Shown: positions 25,001-37,000 of the stretch, piece after piece
Layout of the letters: the number at the start of each line of letters is the position of its first letter
Numbering within the stretch: position 1 is the first letter of the stretch
From: Tridacna crocea
Taxonomy: Eukaryota; Mollusca; Bivalvia; Cardiida; Cardiidae
DNA: 64,000 nucleotides
NCBI GenBank assembly: GCA_943736015.1
Contig: OX031065.1
Location: 39,632,427 to 39,696,426 of the forward strand
Direction: 5' to 3'
The notes under the pieces: generated by a model
What the model saw: only the letters and a program-made list of their open reading frames with translations
What the model was told of the DNA's origin: nothing
The model's database searches: none
Made by a program: the position numbers and the translations under genes

Positions 25001-28000
25001 TGGAGATTTCTTTTTTTGATGGGTAGAAATGTCATTAGAAAAGGAGAAAACTCTGCTTACAAGCATTTTCTCCTTTTCACATAATGCTTTTAAAAAGCTT
25101 TTTTCCCCCGGGTTATTAAAAGTCAGGATTGTGTGGTATAGGGTTAAATAAATCAGACTATTTTCTTTTTTCCAGAGGTTGAAGGTAAATTTCATCATGC
25201 TGTTGTCCTGGCCAGTGCTACTGAAATATGTCTGTTGGATATCAGAGTCCTGAGTGCTTTTAGCATGAAATACAATCCCACCTGTATCTACACTGTGCAA
25301 GAGCCTGCAACAACAACCAGCACAACAACAACCCCAATTCCAACAACACAACAACCAACTGCCACACTAGTTCAGTCTAGTACAGCTAAACCAATGGCTA
25401 CTCTTGTTCACTCCAGTGCCCATACAACACATATTACACATTCCCCTGGAACAACAGCAAAAACAACAGTACCTACTGCTACCCCACAGACTTCTGGAGC
25501 AACAACACGAATAACGACAGCTGTACCTGCAAGAAGGAAAAGACAAGTACAAAGTACAACAGTGGCTGGATCCACGGCAACAACCACCCCTTTTTCTGTG
25601 GGTAAGGGACTCCCATTCATTGGTTGATTACTTTAACTCCTCACTAATCAATCCCTGGTTTTTACTACTCAGAGGTAGAAGATTCTTAAACATTGTGGGA
25701 AAAGGAGAAAATGCTGGTAACCAGTATTTTCTCCTTTTCCCACAATGTTTTCCACTCTTCAAAAGTCAAGTTTCAGTTTTTGAGTCACATTTATTTTGTC
25801 ATCTGCAAATGCTTTCAGTTTGGAAAAGTCTAAAATTTTGTTGTTTGGTAAAAAGTTTAAACAAATTATCTTGTGTGTAACACTTCACCAAAGACAATAT
25901 ATATTTTAGACTTATCCAAATTGAAAACATTTCCGTATGACAAATTTAATGTGGTTTAAATATTACAATTGGTAATTAAAAAGATAGAAAACATTGTGGG
26001 AAAAGAAGAAAATGCTGGCATCCAGCATTTTTTCCTTTTCCAACAATGTTTTCTAAGGCCTTCTATCTCTGGTTTGTTAAAACTTGGGATTGTGTTATAA
26101 AGGGTTAAAGGACTAAATCTGGTGTTTTCATGTCTATTAACCCATTACCTACTTTTGACGCCCCGGAGAAAGAAGCCTTTAGAAAACATTGTGGGAAAAG
26201 GAGAAAATGCTGGTAACCAGCATTTTCTCCTTTTCCCACAATGTTTTCTACTATTCACAAAACAAATTTCAAATTTTCAGTCACTTTTGTTTTGTAGTCT
26301 GCAAATGGTTTCCATTTGGACAAGCGTAAAATATTGTTGTGTGGTAATGAGTTAATAGGCAATTTAGATTTATTGGAATGATGTGAATTCTTTTATTCTT
26401 GCAAAAGACAGCATTACTCTTTACCACTCAATACCAACTTTTAATGACCTTGAGAAAAAAGCGTTTTGAAAACATTGTGGGAAGAGGAGAAAATGCTGGT
26501 TACTAGCACTGGCTCTATTTTCCCACAGTGTTTTCAAAAGTCTTCTTCCTCGGGATATTGAAGAGCCGGGACAGTGTGATAGGGTGTTATATTATCTTTT
26601 TGTTTTATTATCTTATATTTTTCAGCTCTAAAAGAGACAATCCTGCGTTTCGAACTTGACATGGTTGAGAGATTCTTGTTCTTTGCCACATTTGATCATG
26701 AGAAAAATGTCAGTAAGATTCACACCCGACCAATTGACATACCAATTAATAACACAGAGAGAGAAACTCTTGTAACTCCATTTGGAAAAGTCAGTGGTAA
26801 GCCTTAATTTTGCTAGCCTTGGTCCTGGTGATAATAATTTCTTAAATCATTACTAAACAACAATATTTTAGGCTTGTCCAAATGGAAAGCATTTGCAGAT
26901 GACATAATACAAGTGACTGGAAATTTGAAATTTGTTTTATGAAGAGTAGATAACATTGTGGGAAAAGGAGAAATGCTGGTTGCCAGCATTTTCTCCTTTT
27001 TCAACAATGTTTTCTAAAGGCTTCTTTCTCAGGGTCATCAAAAGTAGGAATTGTGTAGTAATGAGTGAACTAATCTCTATCATGCACTCGTTATTGCATC
27101 TGCTATAGATCTTTGGCAGCTATCTGTTTATCTCTTCCCCAGGATGCCATTTTTGACAATGTAATGTTTGAAAAGGAAAAAAATTAATGGACTGGAACCC
27201 AGGCTGTGTTTTTACATGTTCAATTTGAATTTATCATCTTGATACTAATCATAGTACAAACCAGTGGCTGAGTTTAGTATATCAGTTATATACTGGAAGG
27301 CTACGTAACCAAGGACTATTTGATTAAATGTCATTTTGAGGATTGCCAGGGTGAAAGAGCCTGGCATGGCTCAGTCATTAAGGATAGGACTTGTTTTGTG
27401 GAAGTTCTGGGTTCAGGCTTCATTCAAGCTCTAGGGTTTGTTTGTGGGAATGTCAGGGTCAAACAATTCTAGAGCCCTAGCCTAGTGAAACCCAGGACAC
27501 ATAATTATGGGGGCTACCCACAAGGTGTGGGAACTAGCTTAAAACTGCACTCAGTTAATCAACCAATCATTGTGAAGGGATTCATTTCCCTCCCTTAAAA
27601 TTTTTTTTTTTTTCTTGTTTAACTCTATACCACACAATCCTGACTTTCTTCGACATTGAAAACATTATGAAAAAAGGAGAAAATTCTGGCAACCAGCATT
27701 TTCTCCTTTTCCCACCATGTTTTCTTCCTTGACAAAGAAAAATTGCACGATCTGAGCCACAATGACATGGTCGTCAGCAAATGCTTTCAATTTGGACCAG
27801 TCTAAAATTTTGTTATTTAGTAAAGAGTTTACAAGATTGCAAAACTTTACACCTATCCATCTTCAAGCATTTGCTGATGACAAATTGAATCTGGCTCAAA
27901 CGGTAAGATTTGCTCTTCAGAAGATAGAAAACTATTATGAAATGGGAGTAAATGCTGATTACAGGCATTTTCTTTTTTTCACAATTTTGTGTAAAGTCTT

Positions 28001-31000
28001 CCTTGTCAAAGTCATGAATACATGTTATTATTATGGTCTTTACCAGTCAATTTTTGGACTGGACTAAATTTAACCCTTTACTCCATAGATACTCATTTCT
28101 ACGCATTGCTTGCAGGAGCCTTTGGAAAACATTGTGGCAAAAGGTGAAATTGCTCGTGACGAGCAATTTCACCTTTTGCCACAATGTTTTCTACACTATC
28201 AAAAGGTGTCATATACACATAAGAAACCGCTTCATCCTTGCTGTTGTTAAGGGTCAATTACAGATACCATAGAAATGCCTTATGGGGTAAAGGGTTAAAG
28301 CATCTGCTGACAATAAATAAAATATAGGTAATAGGATGATTTCCTACATTGATAGGGTAGAAAATATATTTGGAAAAGGAGAAAATGTTGGTTACCAGCA
28401 TTTTCTCCTTTTCCCATGATGTTTTCTATAGACTTCTTTTTTAGGGTTGTTAAAAGTCAGGATTGTGTGGTAATGGATTAAAGGTTGTTGATTTTTTGTT
28501 TGTTTGTTCAGGCTTGGTATTTGATTGGGTGGATGAAGAAAATCTGTATTGGTCAGAATCAGACACTGGTAATATCTATGTATTCAATACAAAAACACAG
28601 AGCTCGAAACGTGTGATGGCAGGCCCTGTCAACTCACCCTCTGACCTTAATATCCTGGCTTATGAAAGGTGAGCAATCATGATTGTAATTAAGGTTTATG
28701 ATTTCATACAAAAGTGTGATTTGTGGTTCTTTTTCATACCCCCGATGAAAACAAAAAAAAATCTCTTAATTCCTTGTAATTCAATACCACATACATCAAA
28801 TATGCACTTGAATAATACTAACTGCTATTTTCATTGAAAATCCAACATTGCATATTTATTTAATTGTCCATTTCATTCATAAGTCATAGCATGGTAAAAC
28901 TGCTCGTTCATGACATAACAATGACTTGAATTTGTGATGTCATTATAATATTGAACATTTGCAGGTTCACTAGATTTACCAGGTATTATTAGAAGTTCAA
29001 TAGGCTAGAACTAAGTTGAAAATAAGATTGTTAGAATCCAGCAATGTGACAATGGGTTTTCACCTCTCTCGTTGAATTTACATTTTTTTCAGTATTTAGA
29101 GAAAATAAATTCAGCCAGCAATTTGAACTTCGGACTCGATAAAGATAAAAAATCAGAAAACCATTATGAAATCTGGTATACATGTTTGTTTACATTACTT
29201 TGACTACAAAAGTAGTCCTGGTACTGCTGAATTTTTTTTTCATGAAGCTATGAAAATTATTTTTTAGCCAACCAGAACTCACCAATGTTCATGAAAACAA
29301 GTAATTTTTAATTATTGTCAAATATTACCTGATGCAGATCTACATCCTACAGTGTTATTAATCTTTTACAAACAGTCAAAGTTTCTAGCTTGCTCATACA
29401 GAAAAGTTTTGCATTTGAGAAAATAAAATTTCCATGTTTTTTGAATGATGGGATTTGTCTTGGAAAGATAAGAGAAAAAAAATTGTTGCAAAAGAACAAA
29501 ATACTGGCCACCAGCATTTTTTCCTTTAGCACAATGTTTACAAATTCATCTTTCTCAGGGATATTTAACTCATTACCAAATGACAATATTTTAGATTTGT
29601 CCAAATCAAAAGCATTTGCAGATGACAACATAAAAGTGACTGAAAATTTGAAAACTGTTTTGTGAAGGGTAGAAAACATTGTGGGAAAAGGAGAAAATGC
29701 TGGTTACCAACATTTTCTCCTTTTCCTACAATGTTTTTAAAAGGCTTCTTTCTCAGGGTCGTCAAAAGTAGGGATTGTGTGGTCTTTCTCAGGGTCGTCA
29801 AAAGTAGGCATTGTGTGGTAATGGGTTAAACAAGGGAAGTGTATGATGCAGGCCTGTTAGTCTATCACCACATAAAACAGCTTTTTGTCAAAGCAGACGA
29901 CAGAATTAAAAAACATGGAGGGCACACTGCATGTATTTTTAAGTCTGAACTTAGCCCATACGATAAGGTCACTATGCAGAGATAGGTAAAATGTTGTTGT
30001 CAGTATCAATGATCTTAGTGTCTCTGCTTTTAGTCACTTGTTCAAGTAATTTATTGAATTTATTTTCAGATATACTTTGTTTATAGCTAACTTATTTACA
30101 TAAAGTCATTATCCCAGTAAGCCCTAAAAACAGCTCTAGTTCCATTTTGCAGATAGTAAAGGTCAGAATGTGCAGCCTGATCTTGAAACTACACTGTTTG
30201 TTTTTTTATGTAACATACTCTGGCCAATAGAGCCTTTTAATGGTGATATTATTTTTTATGTATTTCTTTATTGAAAAGTTCCATTTGTTAATTATATAAG
30301 TACCCTAAGTTTTATTCATGTCTCTACTCTATTCAGGAAACTAGTGTGGATATCAATGAATAGTGCCAACAATTACAGTATTCATACTGTTGATCTAAAT
30401 GGACAGAATCTAAAGAATGTTGTTGTTAATCAAACTATGATTACATCAATTGCTATAGACCAGGATGCAAAATTGTAAGTATTTGTATAAAAATAACTAA
30501 GGTCATTTAACCAAGTTTTTTTTGAGGGATTAGGTTAGGGGATTGGAAAATTGATATTTTTAAATATAATGACATGACTTTTGGAAATATGTTGGAAACA
30601 AAGGGGCCTGCTGTTGGGCTCAAACCTATAGCCTACAAAATCAGAGTAGGAGACTCAACCAAACATACTGCGCAATTAAGTTAACTTTTAGTTAGTTGTT
30701 AATTTATTCCTTGTTATTAGCATGCCCTTACTAATTAAATGGACTATTTGAAAGAAGGCTTTTGAAAACATTGTGGGAAAAGGAGAAATGGTGGTTACCA
30801 GCATTATCTCCTTTTCCCACAATATTTTATACCCTTTCGAAGTCAAGTTTCAATTTTTGAGTCACATTTACTTTGTTGCCTGCAGTTGCTTTGAATTTGG
30901 ACCAGTCTAAAGTTTTGTCTTTTGGTCATTCAATACTTACAAAACTTGGTCATAATGTTTCTCTTAATGATATCTCTGACCAGTTTGGAAATGGATCACT

Positions 31001-34000
31001 TTTGGAAAAAGTCCATTTTGCTGAACCAAATCTTGGAAATATTTTTGTGTGCACTATAGAGGCCACACGTTTAGCCCTTAACTCAGGAAATATGATCAAA
31101 ATGTTTGTCTAGGTGATATCTTGGAAAAGTCTGAAACTAGTTTCCTTCTGATCAAAAAGTACCAGTAGGTCAGTTGGCAAAATGTTAAAAAAAAAAATTG
31201 TGCAGTCTAAATGCCACATTTATGTACAGTGCTTTACTCATGGAATTTGATCAGAAAGTTTGTCTTGGTAATGTCTCAGAAAACTCTGAAATTAGGTCAC
31301 TTCTGATAAAAAATGTAGGTGCCATATACTAGTAAAACCTTATGTGCACTCAAGAGGACACATTTTCAGCCCTTAAATTGTGAAATGTGATCAGAATGTT
31401 TGTCTTGATGAAATCCGGACAAGTCTGACATTGCATCACATCTGATCGAACTGTAAGCCATTGGGCTTAATCAGCCTTTTATTTGAGCCAGATACTTTGG
31501 AGAATGCTTTTATTTATGGTACCTTGGTCATGTCCGGTTAAAGTGTGAATCAGTAGACCAAATCCAAACAAAACCTTGTGGGCACTCAAGAATCCACATT
31601 TTCAGTTTTAAATTCATGAAAATTGATCAGAATCTTTGTCTTGATGATGTCTAATACAAATTCAAATTTGCATAATGTATGGTTACAAGAATTTTCTCCT
31701 TTTCCTACAGTGGATTCACAAGCCTTCATCTGTTACATGTAGGTCAGTGAAACTTTGTATTGTTTGGTAAGGAGTTATTTGGTATCGAGAAACTGTTAAC
31801 TTATTACCACACAATCTGTGTTTTTGATGAATCTGAGAAAGAAGCCTTCTAAAAACATAGTGCTGGTAACCAGCATTTTCTCCTTTTCCCACCATGTTTT
31901 CTATCCTTCACAAAGCAAATTTCAAATTTTCAGTCACTTTTATTTTGTCATCTGCAAATGCCTTTGATTTGGACAAGCCCAAAATTTTGTCGTTTGGTAA
32001 TGAGTTAGATCCTGAAAAATGTTATTTATAGTCAAATTTTTATTAGGATCTTTGTAATGAACTACCAACTGTATAAGCTGCCACTGTTTTCAGTACCAAT
32101 TCCTATTTATACGTAGCCTGTTATGAAGAGCCTTTTGTCTTTGTTGCTTAGCTTTGTTTGTAACTTTTGGTTACTGATTGAATATATATCAATGCAAGAA
32201 ATCTATTAATTTTCTGTAGCAAAATAGGTAATTTATTGTGTTTTTTTTTTTTCTCTTAAGAATTTACTGGACAGGGAATGGGACAGTTTACAGTATACAT
32301 TTTAATAGTACAGATCAACAACCCCAATTTGTAAATGCAACAAATAGTCCAGATGCAGATCTATTGGTTCAATACAAGGTATGTTTATATATTTCTACAT
32401 TTGTCTGTACCTCGGAATTCAAACAGAATGATATACATCAAGATTTTGTTCTTATCTCATATGTTTATGTATATAACGTATATATACTTCTTTCACTTTC
32501 AAATTTATTAAGTACATTGTATTTCCTAAAGATTGTTTTTCACAATCACAGTTAATTTTTATTTGCAAGTAAAGCTAAAGTCAGACTGCACAATTATGCA
32601 CTCTGATCTGTGATCTGTACTCTTGCCCATGCTGTAACACTGCTAGGGAAAGCAGCTCAGAAACTGTAATTTGTTGGATTCTTTTTCCAGTCTGGAAAAA
32701 TTAATTCTATTTACTTAGTAGCTTTAACCCTGACTGTAACCATGTGATTTAATCCATACCACACAATGCCTACTTTTGACAATCCTAAGAAAGAAGCCTT
32801 TATAAACATTGTGGGAAAAGAAGAAAATGCTGATAACCAGCATTTTCTGCTTTTTTCACAATGTTTTCTACCCCTCATAAAACAAATTTCAAATTTTCAG
32901 TCACTTTTATTTTGTCATCTGCAAATGCTTTCGATTTGGACAAACCTAAAGTTTTGTCATCTGGTAATGAGCTAATGTATTACTTCAGGTGCTTTAATTT
33001 TGGGGGTCAAAAATTCTTTTGTTTGGCAAAGCCCAGAAGAAATACACAATATTACGCTGTAGTGACTTTCCTGGTGCTTATATCTACTACAAATAGTGTT
33101 AGAAAATTTGTTATAACAGATGTCAGAATTTTCATATGCAGCAAGAAGTAAACACAAGTACAAGCACCAGGAAAGTAAAGTATGATATTCGATTTATTAT
33201 ATACTATATTATCTTTTCAACAACAAAATACTGCAAAGTATTGACATTTTATTTGAAAAGGTTAGAAAAGTAAAACAAATAATGGAGTAGTACACAGTAA
33301 CTTCGTTCTTAAAAATGGAGGATGTTAATTACAACATAAAATTTTGACCTTGGCATCAAATTGCATATAAATGGATACCTTTGCTGCTCTTGAGTTACAT
33401 CATCATTATGTCATCATACTGTATTTGGAACTATATTGATCAGTGTGTAGATACAGATTTTTGTCTGTCCTGTGTGATATGTTGTCTGCATGTGATGGAT
33501 GTATTTTCTCTGGAATAAATGGTCTTCAACACAGGAAAAGGGGCATTTGGACATTTGCATAAAGTGTCGTCTTGGATCGGCCTGTGCATTCCGTGCTGAT
33601 CCAAGACAGCACTTTATGACTGCATTAGATTTTTATGCTACAGTAGACTTGTGCAGAACAGAAAATTATATAAGAACGAAAAGTGTCGTTTTGGATAAGT
33701 CTGCGCGGACTGTGCAGGCTTATCTGAGATGATACTTTACACAGATGACCGAATGTTCCTTTCGGCCTGTTGCAGCCCATATGATAATATATTTTTAACC
33801 TCCTGCAGAATTATTTAGCCTGGACCAGACCAGAGAATGGTGGCACATTCCTAGATGCTTATGTCATTGATCGTGGGACTGTGGGTAATAATGGGATGCT
33901 AGATCCTTCTACATCTTTTGTCGACATGAAGATTTTGGATGCTCAGTCACAATCACCAGTAGCTGCAAGTAAGTTATATTCATGTTTTTTGCTGAACCAA

Positions 34001-37000
34001 GGACAAAGAAAGGACTTTTTTTCCACTTCCTCTATCTTTTGGTTAACACACAGGCTTCTTCTTCAGACACTTAACTCATTACCACACAAAACCACTTTTT
34101 AATAACCTTTAGGAAAAAGCTCTTGAAAACATTACAAGAAAAGAAGAAACCTGCACTTTTTCCCACAATTTTTTCACCTTTTTAAAAATAGTTTCCTCCA
34201 TTTCAGCCAAACCTGAATTGTTGTCTGCAAATATTTTGAATTTGGACAAGTCAAAACTTTGTAATTCGGTAAAATGTTACATGTATGTCAGCATCAGTCT
34301 ACTGCACAGAAAGTGCACTCAGATCATATATCTGTGTAATTCTGTAAAAGCCAATTGATACTTTGTTGGAAGCCCTAGCCAAAGCAGTCTTCATTCTACA
34401 AGTTTTCATCTTGAAGCTGAAAATGTACATTTTACCTCATAAGCAGTCTATGGAATGGCTCCTCCTTTAACTCTTTACCACACAATCCTGACTTCTAACG
34501 ACCCTGAGAAAGAAGCTTTTGAAAACATCGTGGGAAAACGAGACAATGCTAGTAACCAGCATTTTCTCCCTTTCCCACAATGTTTTCAACCCTTCACAAA
34601 ACAAGTTTCAATTTTTGAGTTATCTTTATTTTGTCATCTGCAAGTGCTTTCTATTTGGACCAGTCTAAAATTTTGTCATGTGGTAAAGAGATAACAAGCA
34701 CCAGATCATTCATACCATTTTATTTATAGAAAATGCATTGAGACCTGATCAATAAAAAACAGTTTCAGACACCAAACTTAATGTCCTTTGCCACCTTACC
34801 ATAAAACTGATATGTTGATGTGTAGTAGCTCAGATCCTGACTTCTGTCTTTGATAGAGTAGAAAACATGTAGGGAAAAGGAGAAAATGCTGGATGACTAG
34901 CATTTTCTTCTTTTCCCAAGATGTTTGCAAGAGCTGTCGTCCTCAGGGCCATGAAAACTTGGGCTTGTGTGCTGAAGGGTTAAAAGAATGTGATTATCAA
35001 TGTAAATAAGAATATATTCAAATTTATAGACTATCTAGTGAAAGTACGGGAAAAATATGTTTCATGTTATTCCTAATAATGTAGGTACATTTAATTGTTT
35101 TTCAACTTCTTTGTCTGACAGCAAAATATTAGGCCACTTCACACCAAAGCACCTGCAGAAGATGTATTAAGTACTAGTACATGTATTGCTAAAAAGACGG
35201 ATTTGTCTTGAATAGGATAGAAAACTTGTAGGAATCAGAGAAAATGCTTGTGACCAGCATAGTTTTCTCCCTTTACCTGAATGTTTTTGAAGGCTTTATC
35301 TCTTATGGTTGCTTAACCCTTTACCCCATAAGGCATTTCTATGGTATCTCTAATTGACCTTAAATAACAGCAAGGATGAAGCTGTTTCCTATGTGTATAT
35401 GGAACCTTTTGATAGCATAGAAAACATTGTGGCAAGAGGTGAAATTGCTTGTCATGAGCAATTTCACCTTTTGCCACAATGTTTTCCAAAGGCTCCTGGT
35501 GTATGCAAAGCATAGAAATGAGTATCTATGGAGTAAAGGGTTAACTGTTTATCAGACAATCACTATTTTTGACAACTTTAAAGAAATAACATTTGAAATC
35601 CTGGTGGGAATAGGAGAAAATGCTGGTAAACAGTATTTCTACTTTTCCCGCAAGGTTTCCAACACTTTCAGAGACAATTACCACCATTTAATGAACCCTT
35701 TACTCCATAGATACTCATTTCTATGCATTGCTTGTAGCAGCGTTTGGAAAACATTGTGGCAAAAGGTGAGATTGTTCTGACGAGCAATTTCACCTTTTGC
35801 CACAATGTTTTCTATGCTATCAAAAGGTGTCATATACACATAAGAAACAGCTTCATCCGTGCTGTTATTTAGGGTCAATTAGAGAGACCATAGAAATGCC
35901 TTATGGGGTAAAGGGTTAATGTAATTTGTTGTCTACAAATCTTTTCAATTTGGACAATCCAAACATTAATTCAAATAATTCCATAGGGAATTCAACACTT
36001 AAATAAAATAAATATAGTCACTCAGTTTTTCAATATTTCGGCCAGCGGCCTTTCTCAAGAAAAGAAACGTAAATTTATCTACTTTGTAGATGCACGTCGT
36101 ATGCCATTGTTGTATACAGGATGTGACGTCACTGTGAAATACACAACGTTTGATCCCGCGCTAATTAAATTAACGTTAATTGATAGCGGGAATCTATGAC
36201 GTTACACCCCGCCGGCCGGTGAGTCCGTAATTTCTGTATCCAAGTTGATTCGTACATCAATCTCTCTGTCTTGCAGCCTGATTTTATTTGTTGTAATGTA
36301 GAAAAAACAGCATCCTCTTCTGAATGGTCTTTCTTTGAAAAATGACCGTTAATCGGCTTGTCTCTCTGCAGCTTGATGTCACGTAAGTGCTCCGTCATCC
36401 TCTCATTTAACTGTCGTTCAGTCTCTCCAACATATACCACCGTTTCACACTTCTTACAGCTTATTGAGTAGACTACGCTGTGCTGTCTACAATTGTTGTA
36501 ATGTGCTGTCTACATTGTTGTAATGGTTGAATCTTAAATGCTTGTTAAGAGTGTTTATTTGTTCTATATTACAACAAATAAAATCAGGCTGCAAGACAGA
36601 GAGATTGATGTATGAATCAACTTGGATACAGAAATTACGGACTCACCGGCCAGCGGGGTGTAACGTCAAAGATTCCCGCTATCAATTAACGTTAATTTAA
36701 TTAGCGCGGGATCAAACGTTGTGTATTTCACAGTGACGTCACATCCTGTATACAACAATGGCATACGACGTGCATCTACAAAGTAGATAAATTTACGTTT
36801 CTTTTCTTGAGAAAGGCCGCTGGCCGAAATATTGAAAAACTGAGTGACTATATTTATTTTATTCAAACATTAATTGTTTCGAAGGGTTTAGCTCTACAAT
36901 TGGGTGATAAACTGTTTTTTTGGGGGGAGGTACAATTTTCGAGGGAATGACAATCTTAAAGCAACATTGACATTGACTTTCTAAATGCTTGCCTGTTTTC

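Larger units (their letters stand above)
35541..36888 (+). repeat. TTAA-MITE interrupted by a subfamily 2 MITE and by a Penelope-like element
   Basis: Pieces: 35541-35690 (left end and hairpin), 35920-35971 (TTGTCTACAAATCTTTTCAA, the long arm) and 36864-36888 (TTGTTTCGAAGGGTTTA, the right end). Between them sit 35691-35919 and 35972-36863. The nesting gives the order of insertion. Confidence 0.7.

Noticed and set aside
25367..25620. Cys/Val-rich minus-strand frames opposite exon 7
   Set aside because: They arise from reading the ACA/ACN threonine codons backwards.
26122..26355. Many 60-90-codon frames containing FLLFPQCF or KKPLENIVGKGENAG-like phrases
   Set aside because: They are translations of the MITE hairpin on either strand. 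The same phrase appears wherever a MITE occurs, so it is not a gene family.
30873..31112. 79-codon frame in intron 10
   Set aside because: It starts in a MITE arm and continues in the family 3 tandem repeats.
33499..33732. 77-codon plus-strand frame in intron 11
   Set aside because: It lies within the GATCxGCCTG hairpin MITE.
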